DNA from: CAZDXB01 sp964509335
GTDB lineage: Bacteria; Bacteroidota; Ignavibacteria; Kapaibacteriales; UBA2268
Reading direction: 5' to 3'
NCBI GenBank assembly: GCA_964509335.1
Contig: CAZDXB010000016.1
Location: 1 to 64,000, forward strand
Length of the DNA stretch: 64,000 nt
A model generated the notes under the pieces. The model was not told the origin of the DNA. It made no database searches and worked only from the letters and a program-made list of their open reading frames with translations. Position 1 is the stretch's first letter. Every line of letters begins with the position of its first letter. The position numbers were made by a program, and so were the translations under genes. Shown in pieces: positions 24,733 to 33,465 of this stretch.

Positions 24733-25728
24733 TTAATTGGGCGCGACTCGCAAAACTTCTCCTAATCTAAACGAATAAAGATAATAGATATAGCCGAAGT
24801 AAATGAAGAGAAGAAAAGCGCCTTCCAACCGCGAAACTTCCAATTTCGTCCAAGCAAGAGGAAGAAGAATTATTGTTACGAGAAGCATAACGCCAATGTC
24901 GATATAATTTAGTTCGTTTGAACCGGTCAATAAAATTGGATGTATGACAGCCGCCGCCCCTATAATAAACAAGAGGTTGAATATATTGGAGCCGACAACG
25001 TTGCCAATAGAAATGTCTCCTTTATTTTTAACGGCGGCAACGACAGTTGTAGCTAGCTCCGGCAGACTTGTCCCCAAGGCTACTACCGAAATTCCGATAA
25101 CCACGTCCGACGCTCCCAAATACTGCGCTATTTCAATCGCTCCGGAAAGGAACAGATTCGCTCCTAAGACTAAAATTAAAAGCCCGCCCACAATAAAAAG
25201 GAAGTCAAGCCAAGTTTTTTCCGATACGTTTTCTTTTTCGGCTTCGTCGGGAATGTATTTTTCTTTCTTTGCCATTTTGAGCGTGAATATATTGTATCCT
25301 ATTATTCCGGCAAGGAGTACTACGCCCTCTATTCTTCCTATATTTTGGTCTAGGGCAAAGACAATTAAAAGAAGCGTCGCGCCAATCATTATAACTATAT
25401 CGTTTTTGATTAGCTTAAGATTAACGCGTATAGGGCGTATAAGCGCGGAAACGCCGCAAATTAAGGCTATGTTGCATATATTCGAGCCTATTACGTTGCC
25501 AAACGCAATAGCAGGGTTGTCTCGAAGAGCCGCCGAAACGCTCACGACTAATTCGGGACTGGAAGTTCCGAACGACACTATAGTCAAGCCGACTATTAAA
25601 GGCGTAATTCCTTTCTTAATAGCCATTGACGCGCTTCCTCTGACCAGTCCTTCGGCGCCAAAATAAAGAAACAGCGAACCGGCTACCAGCCCAAGCAACG
25701 ACAGCAATATTGAACCTATAGTACTCAT
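24733..25728 (-). CDS. calcium/sodium antiporter (CaCA family)
   Basis: The 331-residue inner-membrane exchanger has about ten helices in two inverted halves. Each half carries the alpha-repeat signature: GTSSPELVVSVSA (about 54-66) and GTSLPELATTVVAA (about 214-227), each followed by GN(V)IGSN or GNVVGSN. The two Glu in SSPEL and SLPEL bind Ca2+ and Na+ in this family (YrbG-like). An acidic cytosolic loop (about 155-170) joins the halves. It is a single gene with no obvious link to its neighbours. Confidence 0.9.
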   Translation of the reverse strand: MSTIGSILLSLLGLVAGSLFLYFGAEGLVRGSASMAIKKGITPLIVGLTIVSFGTSSPELVVSVSAALRDNPAIAFGNVIGSNICNIALICGVSALIRPIRVNLKLIKNDIVIMIGATLLLIVFALDQNIGRIEGVVLLAGIIGYNIFTLKMAKKEKYIPDEAEKENVSEKTWLDFLFIVGGLLILVLGANLFLSGAIEIAQYLGASDVVIGISVVALGTSLPELATTVVAAVKNKGDISIGNVVGSNIFNLLFIIGAAAVIHPILLTGSNELNYIDIGVMLLVTIILLPLAWTKLEVSRLEGAFLLFIYFGYIYYLYSFRLGEVLRVAPN

Positions 25729-25935
25729 ATATTTAGATTATTGATTCCCATTTGCAAATAAAGAAAAAGTAATTTAAATACTAATCGATTTTTGGCAAAA
25801 TAGATTTGTAAATTAATAAAAAACTGTGTTCAATAATATAAGTAGAATTTTGTATTATATTCACCTTCCGGCAAAAACTTTTATTTCGCTTGGCTGGACG
25901 TAAACTAATAGACGTTGTTCTCGCAAATAGACGCC

Positions 25936-25955
25936 ATTTCCGCGAAAGCGGGAAT
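25936..25955. repeat. short REP-like palindrome
   Basis: ATTTCCGC and GCGGGAAT pair with one G-T mismatch around GAAA. It lies near the 3' end of the AlbA-type regulator gene. The same general motif (ATTCCCGC-loop-GCGGGAAT) is one of the commonest bacterial intergenic palindromes. Confidence 0.6.
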
Positions 25956-25981
25956 ACCAGAGATGAAGAATTTTTGAAGCT

Positions 25982-26641
25982 CTACTCTATTTTCTCTACG
26001 AGCGTATAATAATCGGAAGACGCTTCTTGGTGGATTTGGAGGACGCCCGCTCTAACTAATCTAACTATCAGTTGCGAAGCTCTGCGTTTTGAGATATTGC
26101 AAATCTTTGCGAAGTCTTTGACTGTCGCGCTTCTGTGTTTTTCCAGATACTTGAAAAGTCTTTTTTCGTTATCGCCGACGCTCATTCTCAGCGGTTCGGC
26201 GTTTCTGCTCGTCCCTTCCAAAATTTTAGTCATTTCTCTGCTTGCCACGACTGATTGCTCCCCCACCCTAACGTAAGCGATTTGTTTAGTCTTTTTTTCG
26301 TCGGGATTGTAAACGACTTTATGAGGTTTTTCCGAACTTTCTTCGACTAAGACTACGACTATGTCCTTGCCGTATAAGTCAATTATCTCGATTTCAGGCG
26401 CGATAGGGGGATTCAAATTGAAAGAACTTGCTCTTTCAATTAAATCAATCTCCCCTTTTTCGCTTTCGACGCCGTAAACAGAGCCGTCGTCGTCCACGCC
26501 GAAAATAAGGAAGCCGCCTTTTGTGTTGGCGAACGCGGATATTTCTTTGGCGATTTTTACGGAGGTGGTAAACTTACGCTTGAATTCCGTCGTGGAAGTT
26601 TCGCCTTCTAAAATCAAGTCTTTTAGTTCTAAAGGATGCAT
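25982..26641 (-). CDS. AlbA_2 (Schlafen AlbA-like) domain transcriptional regulator
   Basis: The 219-residue protein starts with the AlbA_2 domain (about 5-135): GETSTTEFKRKFT, then KEISAFANTKGGFLIFGVDDDGSVYG, the family hallmark. The C-terminal 60 residues form a winged-helix (VKDFAKICNISKRRASQLIVRLVRAGVL), so it probably binds DNA. Proteins with this domain act as regulators or RNA-processing factors in bacteria, and targets are usually unknown. It is divergently placed from the secreted protein gene at 26808, with a shared 166-base control region. Confidence 0.82.
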   Translation of the reverse strand: MHPLELKDLILEGETSTTEFKRKFTTSVKIAKEISAFANTKGGFLIFGVDDDGSVYGVESEKGEIDLIERASSFNLNPPIAPEIEIIDLYGKDIVVVLVEESSEKPHKVVYNPDEKKTKQIAYVRVGEQSVVASREMTKILEGTSRNAEPLRMSVGDNEKRLFKYLEKHRSATVKDFAKICNISKRRASQLIVRLVRAGVLQIHQEASSDYYTLVEKIE

Positions 26642-26807
26642 TTTTCAATTTTCAATTTGCCCGCGTCATTGAATTCAAAAATACTAATTTTTCCATACAA
26701 TACAATTTTTTGACGAAAAGCTCGGTCTTGCGAAAATCGTTTGTTTATTGACGACGTATTAATTAACTTAAATCAAAATAAAAATTGATTGACAAAGGAA
26801 GTGAATT

Positions 26808-28226
26808 ATGAAAACAAAAAAAATCATTCGTTTCGCGTTTTGCGTAGCTTTCGCGATATCGCTTTTCGCGGGAGTCGCCAACTCACAGACTTGGCAGAAA
26901 GTTGACAATGACAGTTTGTATCCGGCGATTCATAAAATATTTTTCCCTTCGTACGATTCAAACGCTGTAGTAATTGCGTCCGGCGACGTGCCGATAAATT
27001 TGGCTGAAAAAGAAATTACTTTTTACGACCAATATCCGCAAATAAACGGCAAAGGCTACGTTATCAGCTACGACGGCGGTCTATCGTTCGATGAAAACAA
27101 ACTAGACGGATATTTTGTTTACGAAATCGCCGAGCATCCGTTTAATCCAGATATATGGCTCGCCTCGGTTAGAAGCTCCGGCAAGAATTTTATACTCGTT
27201 TCCGAAGACGGCGGCGAGACTTGGATAACCAATCCAGTAAGATATGAAGGAAGCGAAGCTATTTTAAAAATAACCTCAAAGGCTTCCGAACCGACAAGAT
27301 TCTTTGCCGCCGAAGTTAACGTTTCCAAAGGATTTAAAACTAGTTTAGACACTTTTAGACATTTCGAAACGAACCAGGATCTGTTTGTTTCGTCAAGAGA
27401 TATCGCTGTATCGCCGTCGGATACAAATTTAATTTTTATAGCGAGCGACGATTTGCACGAAAGCGGCGTATTCCGTTCCTACGACAACGGCGAGACTTGG
27501 ACTAAAGAAGAAAGCGGATTAGAAAATCTCAGAGTCCATTGCGTTCTACCGTCGCAATACGACCCGTCTATAGTAGTTTGCGGAGCGGATTCTTTAACCT
27601 CGAGCGGTTCGGTAGGCAAAGGAATTTACGTTAGCTTGGACACGGGAAAAACTTGGACTCTCACGGGAGCCGAAGGAGCTAGAGTCTTTAACTTAGCGCG
27701 GCATCCGAAGAATCCTATATATATGGCGGCGGCTTGCGATTCCAGCGGGGTTTGGCTGAGCGGAACCTGGGGAACGTCTTGGGAACAATTCGACGACGGT
27801 TTTGACGACTCGCTATCGATTAGAACCGTAGCCTTTCCTCGACTTTCAGCCGACGACGACGGCGCCATTGTTTTCGCCGGCTCGTATAAAGGAGGTTTGT
27901 ATAAATCCGAGAGAATTACGACCAGCGTAGAGTCTCGAAGCGACGTTGACGAAGAAAGCGTTATAATCCAATCTTTGTCGCCTAATCCTTGCTCCGAAAA
28001 TTTAACCGTCGTTTGGAATAATCCTAAAACACAGAAAGTCAGAATCGAGATTGTAAATCTAAAGGGCGAGCGAATAGCTGAAATAATAAACGAAGAAGTA
28101 GGCGAAGGGCTTCAAACGACGAAGCAGTCTCTAATCGAATCGGATTTAAGTTCCGGCTCTTACTTTTTAGTTATTTTCTCGGGCGCCGAAGCCGTTACGA
28201 AACAGTTTGTTTTTATTAAGCGTTAG
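26808..28226 (+). CDS. secreted Asp-box/BNR-repeat protein with T9SS sorting domain
   Basis: The 472-residue product has a signal peptide (1-27), a propeller-like body with Asp boxes of the SxDxGxTW kind (VSEDGGETW, SYDNGETW, SLDTGKTW, and a weaker SGTWGTSWE), and a C-terminal type A sorting domain (about 388-472: SLSPNPCSENLTVVW to SGSYFLVIFSG and TKQFVFIKR). It should be displayed or released by the type IX system. Catalytic residues of true sialidases are not evident, so it may be a non-enzymatic propeller. A good ribosome binding site (AAAGGAAG) precedes the ATG by eight bases. The membrane glycosyltransferase-like gene follows after 21 bases. Confidence 0.8.
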   Translation: MKTKKIIRFAFCVAFAISLFAGVANSQTWQKVDNDSLYPAIHKIFFPSYDSNAVVIASGDVPINLAEKEITFYDQYPQINGKGYVISYDGGLSFDENKLDGYFVYEIAEHPFNPDIWLASVRSSGKNFILVSEDGGETWITNPVRYEGSEAILKITSKASEPTRFFAAEVNVSKGFKTSLDTFRHFETNQDLFVSSRDIAVSPSDTNLIFIASDDLHESGVFRSYDNGETWTKEESGLENLRVHCVLPSQYDPSIVVCGADSLTSSGSVGKGIYVSLDTGKTWTLTGAEGARVFNLARHPKNPIYMAAACDSSGVWLSGTWGTSWEQFDDGFDDSLSIRTVAFPRLSADDDGAIVFAGSYKGGLYKSERITTSVESRSDVDEESVIIQSLSPNPCSENLTVVWNNPKTQKVRIEIVNLKGERIAEIINEEVGEGLQTTKQSLIESDLSSGSYFLVIFSGAEAVTKQFVFIKR

Positions 28227-28247
28227 CGCTATTTTAATCGGGGATTT

Positions 28248-29471
28248 ATGAAGACGCTATCCTCCGAAGGGATTTTCAACAAGCGGAACTTGCTTTTCGC
28301 TTGCTTGACTATTCTTTTGTTTAGGATTTTGGTTCTCGTTTTTTTTATCGATGAAATCAACGCAATTGAAGACTACGCCATAGCCGAAAACATAGCCGAA
28401 GGGAAAGGATTCGTGTATTGGGAGAAAGCCGGTCCAACCGCCTTAAAAGCTCCGATATATCCTTTTTTCCTTTCCGTTTTTATCTTGATTTTCGGCTCTT
28501 ACGCTAAAATAGCCGCCTCGGCTACTCAGCACGTTATTTTCTCTTTCGTTCCCTTTTTGCTCGTCGCTTTGGGCGGGCGGGTTAATTTAAAAAAGCTCGG
28601 TTTTCTCGCCGGATGGTTGTTTCTTATCCACCCCTCTTTTTTTTATTATCCAAACGTTCTCGAAGCCGCCAACATTTTTATTCCTCTATTTATAATTTGG
28701 CTCAACCTAGCCGCGAAAGTCAAGCGTCAATTGAAATCCTCAGTAGCTGTATTATTCGGAATTATCTCCGGCGTTATAATTCTAACGCAACCTATAGTCG
28801 CTTTCTTGCTATTAGTATTTCTGGTTTATATAGCATTTGCAAAAAAGACTAGAATCGCGCTTATTTCGCTCGCCGTCTCGGCGCTGATATTAACGCCTTG
28901 GTCGATTAGAAATTATACTGTTTTCGATGAGTTCGTTTTCGTCAAAAGCCCTTTTTGGACTAACTTTTACGCGGGGTATTTGCCGACAACTCACGGAAGC
29001 GAAAGATACGACGTAATAGAAAAAGCGGATAAGAGGCGAATAGATGCGCTAAAAATAGAAGGAGCAAACAACGTCGAGTTAGAAAGCGTTTATAAAGAAA
29101 TCGTTATTAATACAATTTCGCATAATCCGCTTTTATATATAGAAAAATGCTTGTTCCAAGCCGCAACTTACTGGTGGGGCCCGCCGAAATACCTTAACGA
29201 CTATAGCTTAAAAATGATTGTAGGCAGGAAGCTCCCTGTTCTAATTATCAATATACTTTCGGTTCTGGGATTGTTCATTCTTTGGAAAAGAAACAAGGAA
29301 TTCGCTTTTACAATTCTAGTTATTCTGATATATTTTACTTTAGTGTATTCTCTCGCCCACGCCGCCAACGTGAGATTTAAGTTAGACGTAGAATGGCTCC
29401 AGCTTTACCTCGTCGCCGCGGCGCTCTTTAAGTTTACGGGAAACGAGCGTTTAATTGCCGATTACGATTAG
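28248..29471 (+). CDS. GT39/ArnT-like multi-pass membrane glycosyltransferase
   Basis: The 407-residue protein has about ten hydrophobic helices. Its first periplasmic loop contains INAIEDYAIAENIAEGKGF followed by PTALKAPIYPFFLS, matching the acidic DxxxYxxxA and PxYP features of polyprenol-phosphate-dependent GT39-like enzymes. These transfer sugars from a lipid carrier to protein or lipid in the periplasm. Its 3' end overlaps the convergent lamin-tail gene by 21 bases. The family is recognised by layout, and the acceptor is unknown. Confidence 0.7.
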   Translation: MKTLSSEGIFNKRNLLFACLTILLFRILVLVFFIDEINAIEDYAIAENIAEGKGFVYWEKAGPTALKAPIYPFFLSVFILIFGSYAKIAASATQHVIFSFVPFLLVALGGRVNLKKLGFLAGWLFLIHPSFFYYPNVLEAANIFIPLFIIWLNLAAKVKRQLKSSVAVLFGIISGVIILTQPIVAFLLLVFLVYIAFAKKTRIALISLAVSALILTPWSIRNYTVFDEFVFVKSPFWTNFYAGYLPTTHGSERYDVIEKADKRRIDALKIEGANNVELESVYKEIVINTISHNPLLYIEKCLFQAATYWWGPPKYLNDYSLKMIVGRKLPVLIINILSVLGLFILWKRNKEFAFTILVILIYFTLVYSLAHAANVRFKLDVEWLQLYLVAAALFKFTGNERLIADYD

Positions 29472-31136
29472 TTTTTTCTTATTGATTCTCTCGCCGGTTT
29501 TTAGGTCTTTGGCTTCGAAAAATAGAATATAAGGACCTATTTCTTCGTTATATCCTTCGCTATTCACGCCCGACCAAGTAAACGAACCCGTCTTAGCGGT
29601 TCTTTTTGATTCGAGCAGTTTTATTATTAGTCTTCCCTGTCTATCGTATATTTTAGCGTTGACCAACGCTTCTCTGAACGGCAATTTATATGAAATCAAA
29701 CAGACGGTTTCGCCTCGCGAGGAAAACGGTGAAAAAGGATTTGGGGATACTGACAGTATCTTATTCTCCTTAAGTTCTCTATAATTGGAGTTGCGCTCTC
29801 CCGGAGTAGCTCCCAAAGAAGCGCTGCAAACGCGCCAAGCGGAAGGAACTTCCGATTCCATCTTATAGCTAATTTTCTCCAAGCTCCTGCCGTCCGCTTT
29901 ATTCATTAACCCTTCCAACCAATCGTCGGAATAGCTCAAGGAGTCGAAGATTTTTTTGCCGGCGCTTAATATTACGTCGTCTTCGTCGTTGTTTAAGCGC
30001 ATATTAGACTCTCCTATATAATAGCCGCCGGCGTCTTCAAGATAAGGATAATAATCGATAAGAGAAGAATCCCAAGCTATAGCCATATAAGAGCCTGATT
30101 TTAAAATAGGGGAAGGATATTTGATTTCAACTGAATCGTATCCCGACTTTTTTCGTTTATCTCTGGCGATTATTTTATTCAAAACCACCGGAACGCCGCC
30201 GGCGTTGTATATTTCTATAAATTCGACGCTCTCGGACCCCGAGTGGAATAAAAATTCGTTAATTGTCAAATTCTCTTTGGGTATTTCAATATTTATGAAA
30301 GTTTCGTCAACGTTATTTGAGTCGATTTTATCGTCGGGATGAACAATCGAAGCTCGACAAGCCATAGCGCCGAGCGTTTCTGTTTCGTCCAAAATTTCGT
30401 CGTAAGTAAAATTCTTTTTGAAACGTTCTCCGGCTCCTAATTCTTCTATTGTCTTAGCGAATAGAATTTCGTTTTCCTCGGTTTCGCCGTCGTTGTCTAA
30501 ATCCACTGCGAATTTTAATTCAAGATTTTCTAAACCTATCGCCTCTTTATTCTCCGCTTCTATAATCACTTTTTGCAATTCCTCTCCAGTTACAATTTCA
30601 ACCGCCGCGTCTAAATTGGGGACCGACACGGAGTTCCACAAGCCGGAAGTCGCTCCGGACGAATTCGACGAAGGCAGCCAATTGCCCTCCGAAATCGCCG
30701 GCTTGTATGGATTGATTCGCTCCAGCGATATTCCTTTCTCGCCCCAGTCCATATCGTAGTATGCCGAGTCAATTAACAAAGAGTCCGCTAAGCGCAATAT
30801 TACTCTATCCCAAGTATTATTATATATCGGAATTTTCGCTTGAATAGCGACAGAACTATCCGTTCTTTCCCTGACTTGATAAAAAGCGGAAGTGTCGGAA
30901 GTAATAATGCAGTATCCGTTGGCGGGTATTGACAACTTGTCTATTCGCTTGGAGCTTTTGGCGTCTTCTATTAAAGCGGAATCCAGTCGAACGGATTCGT
31001 CGCCTAAATTGAGAAGTTCTATCCACTCGGGCTCTTCGCCAACCGGAGCCGCTTGTATTTCGTTAACGACGATTTGGGAGTTGGCGGTAAGTCCAGACGC
31101 TAAAAAAGACAAAACGAGCGCGAAAATACGAGCCAT
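29451..31136 (-). CDS. secreted lamin-tail-domain protein with FlgD-like C-terminal domain
   Basis: The 561-residue product has a signal peptide (1-20) and two lamin-tail beta domains: about 23-160 (IVVNEIQAAPVGEEPEWIEL) and about 290-430 (LTINEFLFHSGSESVEFIEI). The C-terminal roughly 95 residues (SVSPNPFSPFSSRGE, ANVKIYDRQGRLI-like strand, then FTWSGVNSEGY and GPYILFFEAKD) form a FlgD-Ig-like domain, which can serve as a type IX secretion signal in this group. Such proteins are surface or extracellular. It overlaps the 3' end of the preceding plus-strand gene by 21 bases. Confidence 0.78.
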   Translation of the reverse strand: MARIFALVLSFLASGLTANSQIVVNEIQAAPVGEEPEWIELLNLGDESVRLDSALIEDAKSSKRIDKLSIPANGYCIITSDTSAFYQVRERTDSSVAIQAKIPIYNNTWDRVILRLADSLLIDSAYYDMDWGEKGISLERINPYKPAISEGNWLPSSNSSGATSGLWNSVSVPNLDAAVEIVTGEELQKVIIEAENKEAIGLENLELKFAVDLDNDGETEENEILFAKTIEELGAGERFKKNFTYDEILDETETLGAMACRASIVHPDDKIDSNNVDETFINIEIPKENLTINEFLFHSGSESVEFIEIYNAGGVPVVLNKIIARDKRKKSGYDSVEIKYPSPILKSGSYMAIAWDSSLIDYYPYLEDAGGYYIGESNMRLNNDEDDVILSAGKKIFDSLSYSDDWLEGLMNKADGRSLEKISYKMESEVPSAWRVCSASLGATPGERNSNYRELKENKILSVSPNPFSPFSSRGETVCLISYKLPFREALVNAKIYDRQGRLIIKLLESKRTAKTGSFTWSGVNSEGYNEEIGPYILFFEAKDLKTGERINKKKLIVIGN

Positions 31137-31208
31137 AAAGAAAATTCGGTTTTAAGAAATTTATTCTGTTAATTAAAATTGCGAGGGCGAACAAAGCTGT
31201 CCGCCCCC

Positions 31209-31240
31209 GCTTTGAAAAAAAAACCGCGGATTATCCGCCG
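31209..31240 (-). terminator. intrinsic terminator for the envelope-protein cluster
   Basis: On the minus strand a GCGG/CCGC stem within GGCGGATAATCCGCGG is followed by nine Ts. It lies just past the stop codon of the gene at 31246-31776. The stem is short, so strength is uncertain. Confidence 0.6.
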
Positions 31241-31245
31241 AATCT

Positions 31246-31776
31246 TTAATTCATCGGCTTAATTTCGTCCGCTATAATAATATTAAGCCCGAGTTTTCTC
31301 TTGGTTTTTCCTTTAATTCCAATCCACTCGCTTGAAGCGTATTTGGCTAATTGTTTACAAGCCAAAGCGCCGCCGCCGGAATAAACAAAATATATCTTGC
31401 CGTTCTCGGCTTTTGCCAGAAGCGGATTGCCAATTTCAAGATATTTCTTAGCTCTTCGCTCGTCTAAAGTTCTATTTGAGCCTTTGGCAACGTCGTTTAA
31501 ACTCACTACCTTGCATTTCAAGGGCGTTTTAGAGTAATCGACGGCTTTTTTCTCTTTCTTTTCGGTTTTTGGCTCTTCGGCTTTAGGAGCCTCTCCAAAT
31601 TCTGTCTTTTCTTCTTTAGGAGTTTCCGCTTCTTCCATTTCCTCGGCTTTTTCAACTTTTTCTTCTTGCATTGGCTCGTCCGCCGGTTCTTCTTTCTTTG
31701 ATTCTCCGCAGGAAGCTAACAAGCCAAAAGTTAAAGACGCGACTATTATTAATAACGTTAATTTCTTCATTTTCAA
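31246..31776 (-). CDS. lipoprotein with Glu/Lys-rich linker and small paralogous C-terminal domain
   Basis: The 176-residue product has a lipobox (LLASC, Cys23), then a low-complexity linker of Glu, Lys, Pro and Ala (about 26-85), probably spanning periplasm or peptidoglycan. A compact domain of about 90 residues (KCKVVSLNDVAKGS to LNIIIADEIKPMN) follows. This domain is a paralogue of the gene just upstream (31814-32164): both share a V(V/A)SLN start, an EIGxP motif, a (V/F)YSGG segment, a LAK(Y/H)A helix, the GKTKR motif and a GxNxxIADxIxP ending. I do not recognise the family, and the beta-rich pattern suggests a ligand or metal-binding module. Confidence 0.72.
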   Translation of the reverse strand: MKMKKLTLLIIVASLTFGLLASCGESKKEEPADEPMQEEKVEKAEEMEEAETPKEEKTEFGEAPKAEEPKTEKKEKKAVDYSKTPLKCKVVSLNDVAKGSNRTLDERRAKKYLEIGNPLLAKAENGKIYFVYSGGGALACKQLAKYASSEWIGIKGKTKRKLGLNIIIADEIKPMN

Positions 31777-31813
31777 TCAATCGTTTATTGGAACAATCGA
31801 ATTAATTATAAAA

Positions 31814-32164
31814 TCAGCTAACGGGTTCAATGCTATCGGCTATAAGAAAGTTTATGCCGTTCATTCTTTTCGTTTTACCCGTTATCGTTATAGCGTCGGC
31901 GTCGGCGTGTTTAGCTAATTTCTTGCCGATATACGCGCCGCCTTCGTTTATAACGAAATACACTCTGCCGCCGGAATAAAATACTATCGGCTGGCCTATT
32001 TCAGCTAATTTTACGGCTTTAGCCGAGTTGACGTCGGGTTTACCAAACATTAAAGAATTTAAGCTGGCGACTTTTCCTTTCATCTGTTTTCCCGCGGGTT
32101 CGGAATTTAACGAAAAAGTAAAGATTACTCCCGCTATCAAAAAGATAAAAACAAATTTACGCAT
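31814..32164 (-). CDS. small exported paralogue of the preceding lipoprotein's domain
   Basis: The 116-residue protein has a signal peptide (about 1-22, no lipobox) directly followed by the same 90-residue domain as the C terminus of 31246-31776 (GKVASLNSLMFGKPD, FYSGGRVYFVINEGG, GKTKRMNGINFLIADSIEPVS). It lacks the linker and the two cysteines present in its paralogue. It lies 37 bases before that gene and 24 bases after the IPT-domain lipoprotein gene, so the three are probably co-transcribed. Function is unknown. Confidence 0.72.
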   Translation of the reverse strand: MRKFVFIFLIAGVIFTFSLNSEPAGKQMKGKVASLNSLMFGKPDVNSAKAVKLAEIGQPIVFYSGGRVYFVINEGGAYIGKKLAKHADADAITITGKTKRMNGINFLIADSIEPVS

Positions 32165-32188
32165 AATTATTCTCCTTTTTATATTATA

Positions 32189-33361
32189 CTAAAAAGCGTA
32201 AGGAACTCCTTTGCCTTTCTGATAAGAAACTTCGCAGACTAAATATTGATTGTCGCCGCTGCCTTGTATAAAGGAACCGCCGATTTGCTTAATCATTACT
32301 TTGGCGTAATTCCATTCCGGATAATTGGTTCTTAATACAAAAACGACATTATTATTAACGTCGAGTTGCGATAAATCGAATGTTCTTTCTGCGAATTCAA
32401 ATTCTTGGTCTAACCCTTCGCTAAGCATAACGTCGTCCAAAGACGCGGCGTCAAAATAGGCGTCGCCAATTTCAACGCTTTTAGCGGTTCCGTCGAAACT
32501 AGAATATTCGGCTAATATTTGCGCGGCGGAGCCTACGGTTACGCTCCCGTCAAACGTATAGAGACCGATATCCCATTCTTCGCCGCCGCCAACCGTTAAG
32601 GTTTCAGGGTAGCCGTCGTCGTTGCATAAATCCAAACCGCTGCCTAAAGACGAGGTGGATTCATACATATAAATCTCGATATCGTTCTCCGGTTCGGTAA
32701 ATCTGCTCGCCGGCGACCATTGTATTTCCGCGCCTTCGCTTGGAACCTCTTCTTGCCCCATTGTCATAATAGCGTATATTGTGAAAGTATATGTGTCTCC
32801 TTGCGTTAAATTGTCCACTTCGTAATGGTTAGTACCGGATTGGATAACAATCGGCTCCCAGATATCGCCTTCTTGAGGAGCGACAACTAGTTCGTAACCG
32901 ATAAAGTTTTCATCGCCTTCGGAAATTGAAAGGGCCCAATGAAGAGCCACGGTTGAGTTGTCGATGGAAGTAGCTTTTAATTCGGTGATGGGGTCGGGTT
33001 TAATAACTTCGAATATTACGCCGTTGCTCTTTGTTCCGTTTACCTCTGCGTATATATTTCCGGTTGACGCTTCTTCCGGCACGTAAACTTTGATTTCGTC
33101 TTCGTACCAATAAATTTCGTTGCCTTCGTAATGAAATTCCGTAGCTTCAACGTCTCCAAAATATACTTTAGAGCCGGTCATATCGTAGTCGCCAAACTCC
33201 GAGCCGTATATGGTTACTAAAGTCCCCGGCGTTCCCGAAGTCGGCTCGACGCGGTCGATTACCGGCGCTTCGTCGGAATCGGTTACCGAATCGCAAGCGG
33301 AAAACAGCGCCCCTATAGCTGTCGCTATAGCTATTGTTAAGAAAATTTTAGCAAATTTCAT
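32189..33361 (-). CDS. IPT/TIG and fibronectin-III domain lipoprotein
   Basis: The 390-residue product has a lipobox (LFSAC, Cys23), an IPT/TIG immunoglobulin-like domain (about 33-120: IDRVEPTSGTPGTLVTIYGSEFG), a fibronectin type III domain (about 123-215: ITELKATSIDNSTVALHW) and a C-terminal beta-rich region with no family I can name. It is likely anchored in the outer membrane and involved in adhesion or binding. It is the first gene of a three-gene cluster with the two small paralogous proteins. Confidence 0.78.
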   Translation of the reverse strand: MKFAKIFLTIAIATAIGALFSACDSVTDSDEAPVIDRVEPTSGTPGTLVTIYGSEFGDYDMTGSKVYFGDVEATEFHYEGNEIYWYEDEIKVYVPEEASTGNIYAEVNGTKSNGVIFEVIKPDPITELKATSIDNSTVALHWALSISEGDENFIGYELVVAPQEGDIWEPIVIQSGTNHYEVDNLTQGDTYTFTIYAIMTMGQEEVPSEGAEIQWSPASRFTEPENDIEIYMYESTSSLGSGLDLCNDDGYPETLTVGGGEEWDIGLYTFDGSVTVGSAAQILAEYSSFDGTAKSVEIGDAYFDAASLDDVMLSEGLDQEFEFAERTFDLSQLDVNNNVVFVLRTNYPEWNYAKVMIKQIGGSFIQGSGDNQYLVCEVSYQKGKGVPYAF

Positions 33362-33465
33362 AATGCCTCCAATTAGTTTGTAAATAATATGTTATTTCTA
33401 ACGATATTGAAAAATTACTTGATTTATAAAACATTATTATACTCAATAACTTTTTAAAAAGCAAA

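Noticed and set aside
24944..25666. 240-codon frame opposite the Ca2+/Na+ antiporter gene
   Set aside because: It is a long antisense shadow of a clear membrane transporter; its composition (Thr, Ile, Pro) mirrors the complement of hydrophobic codons.
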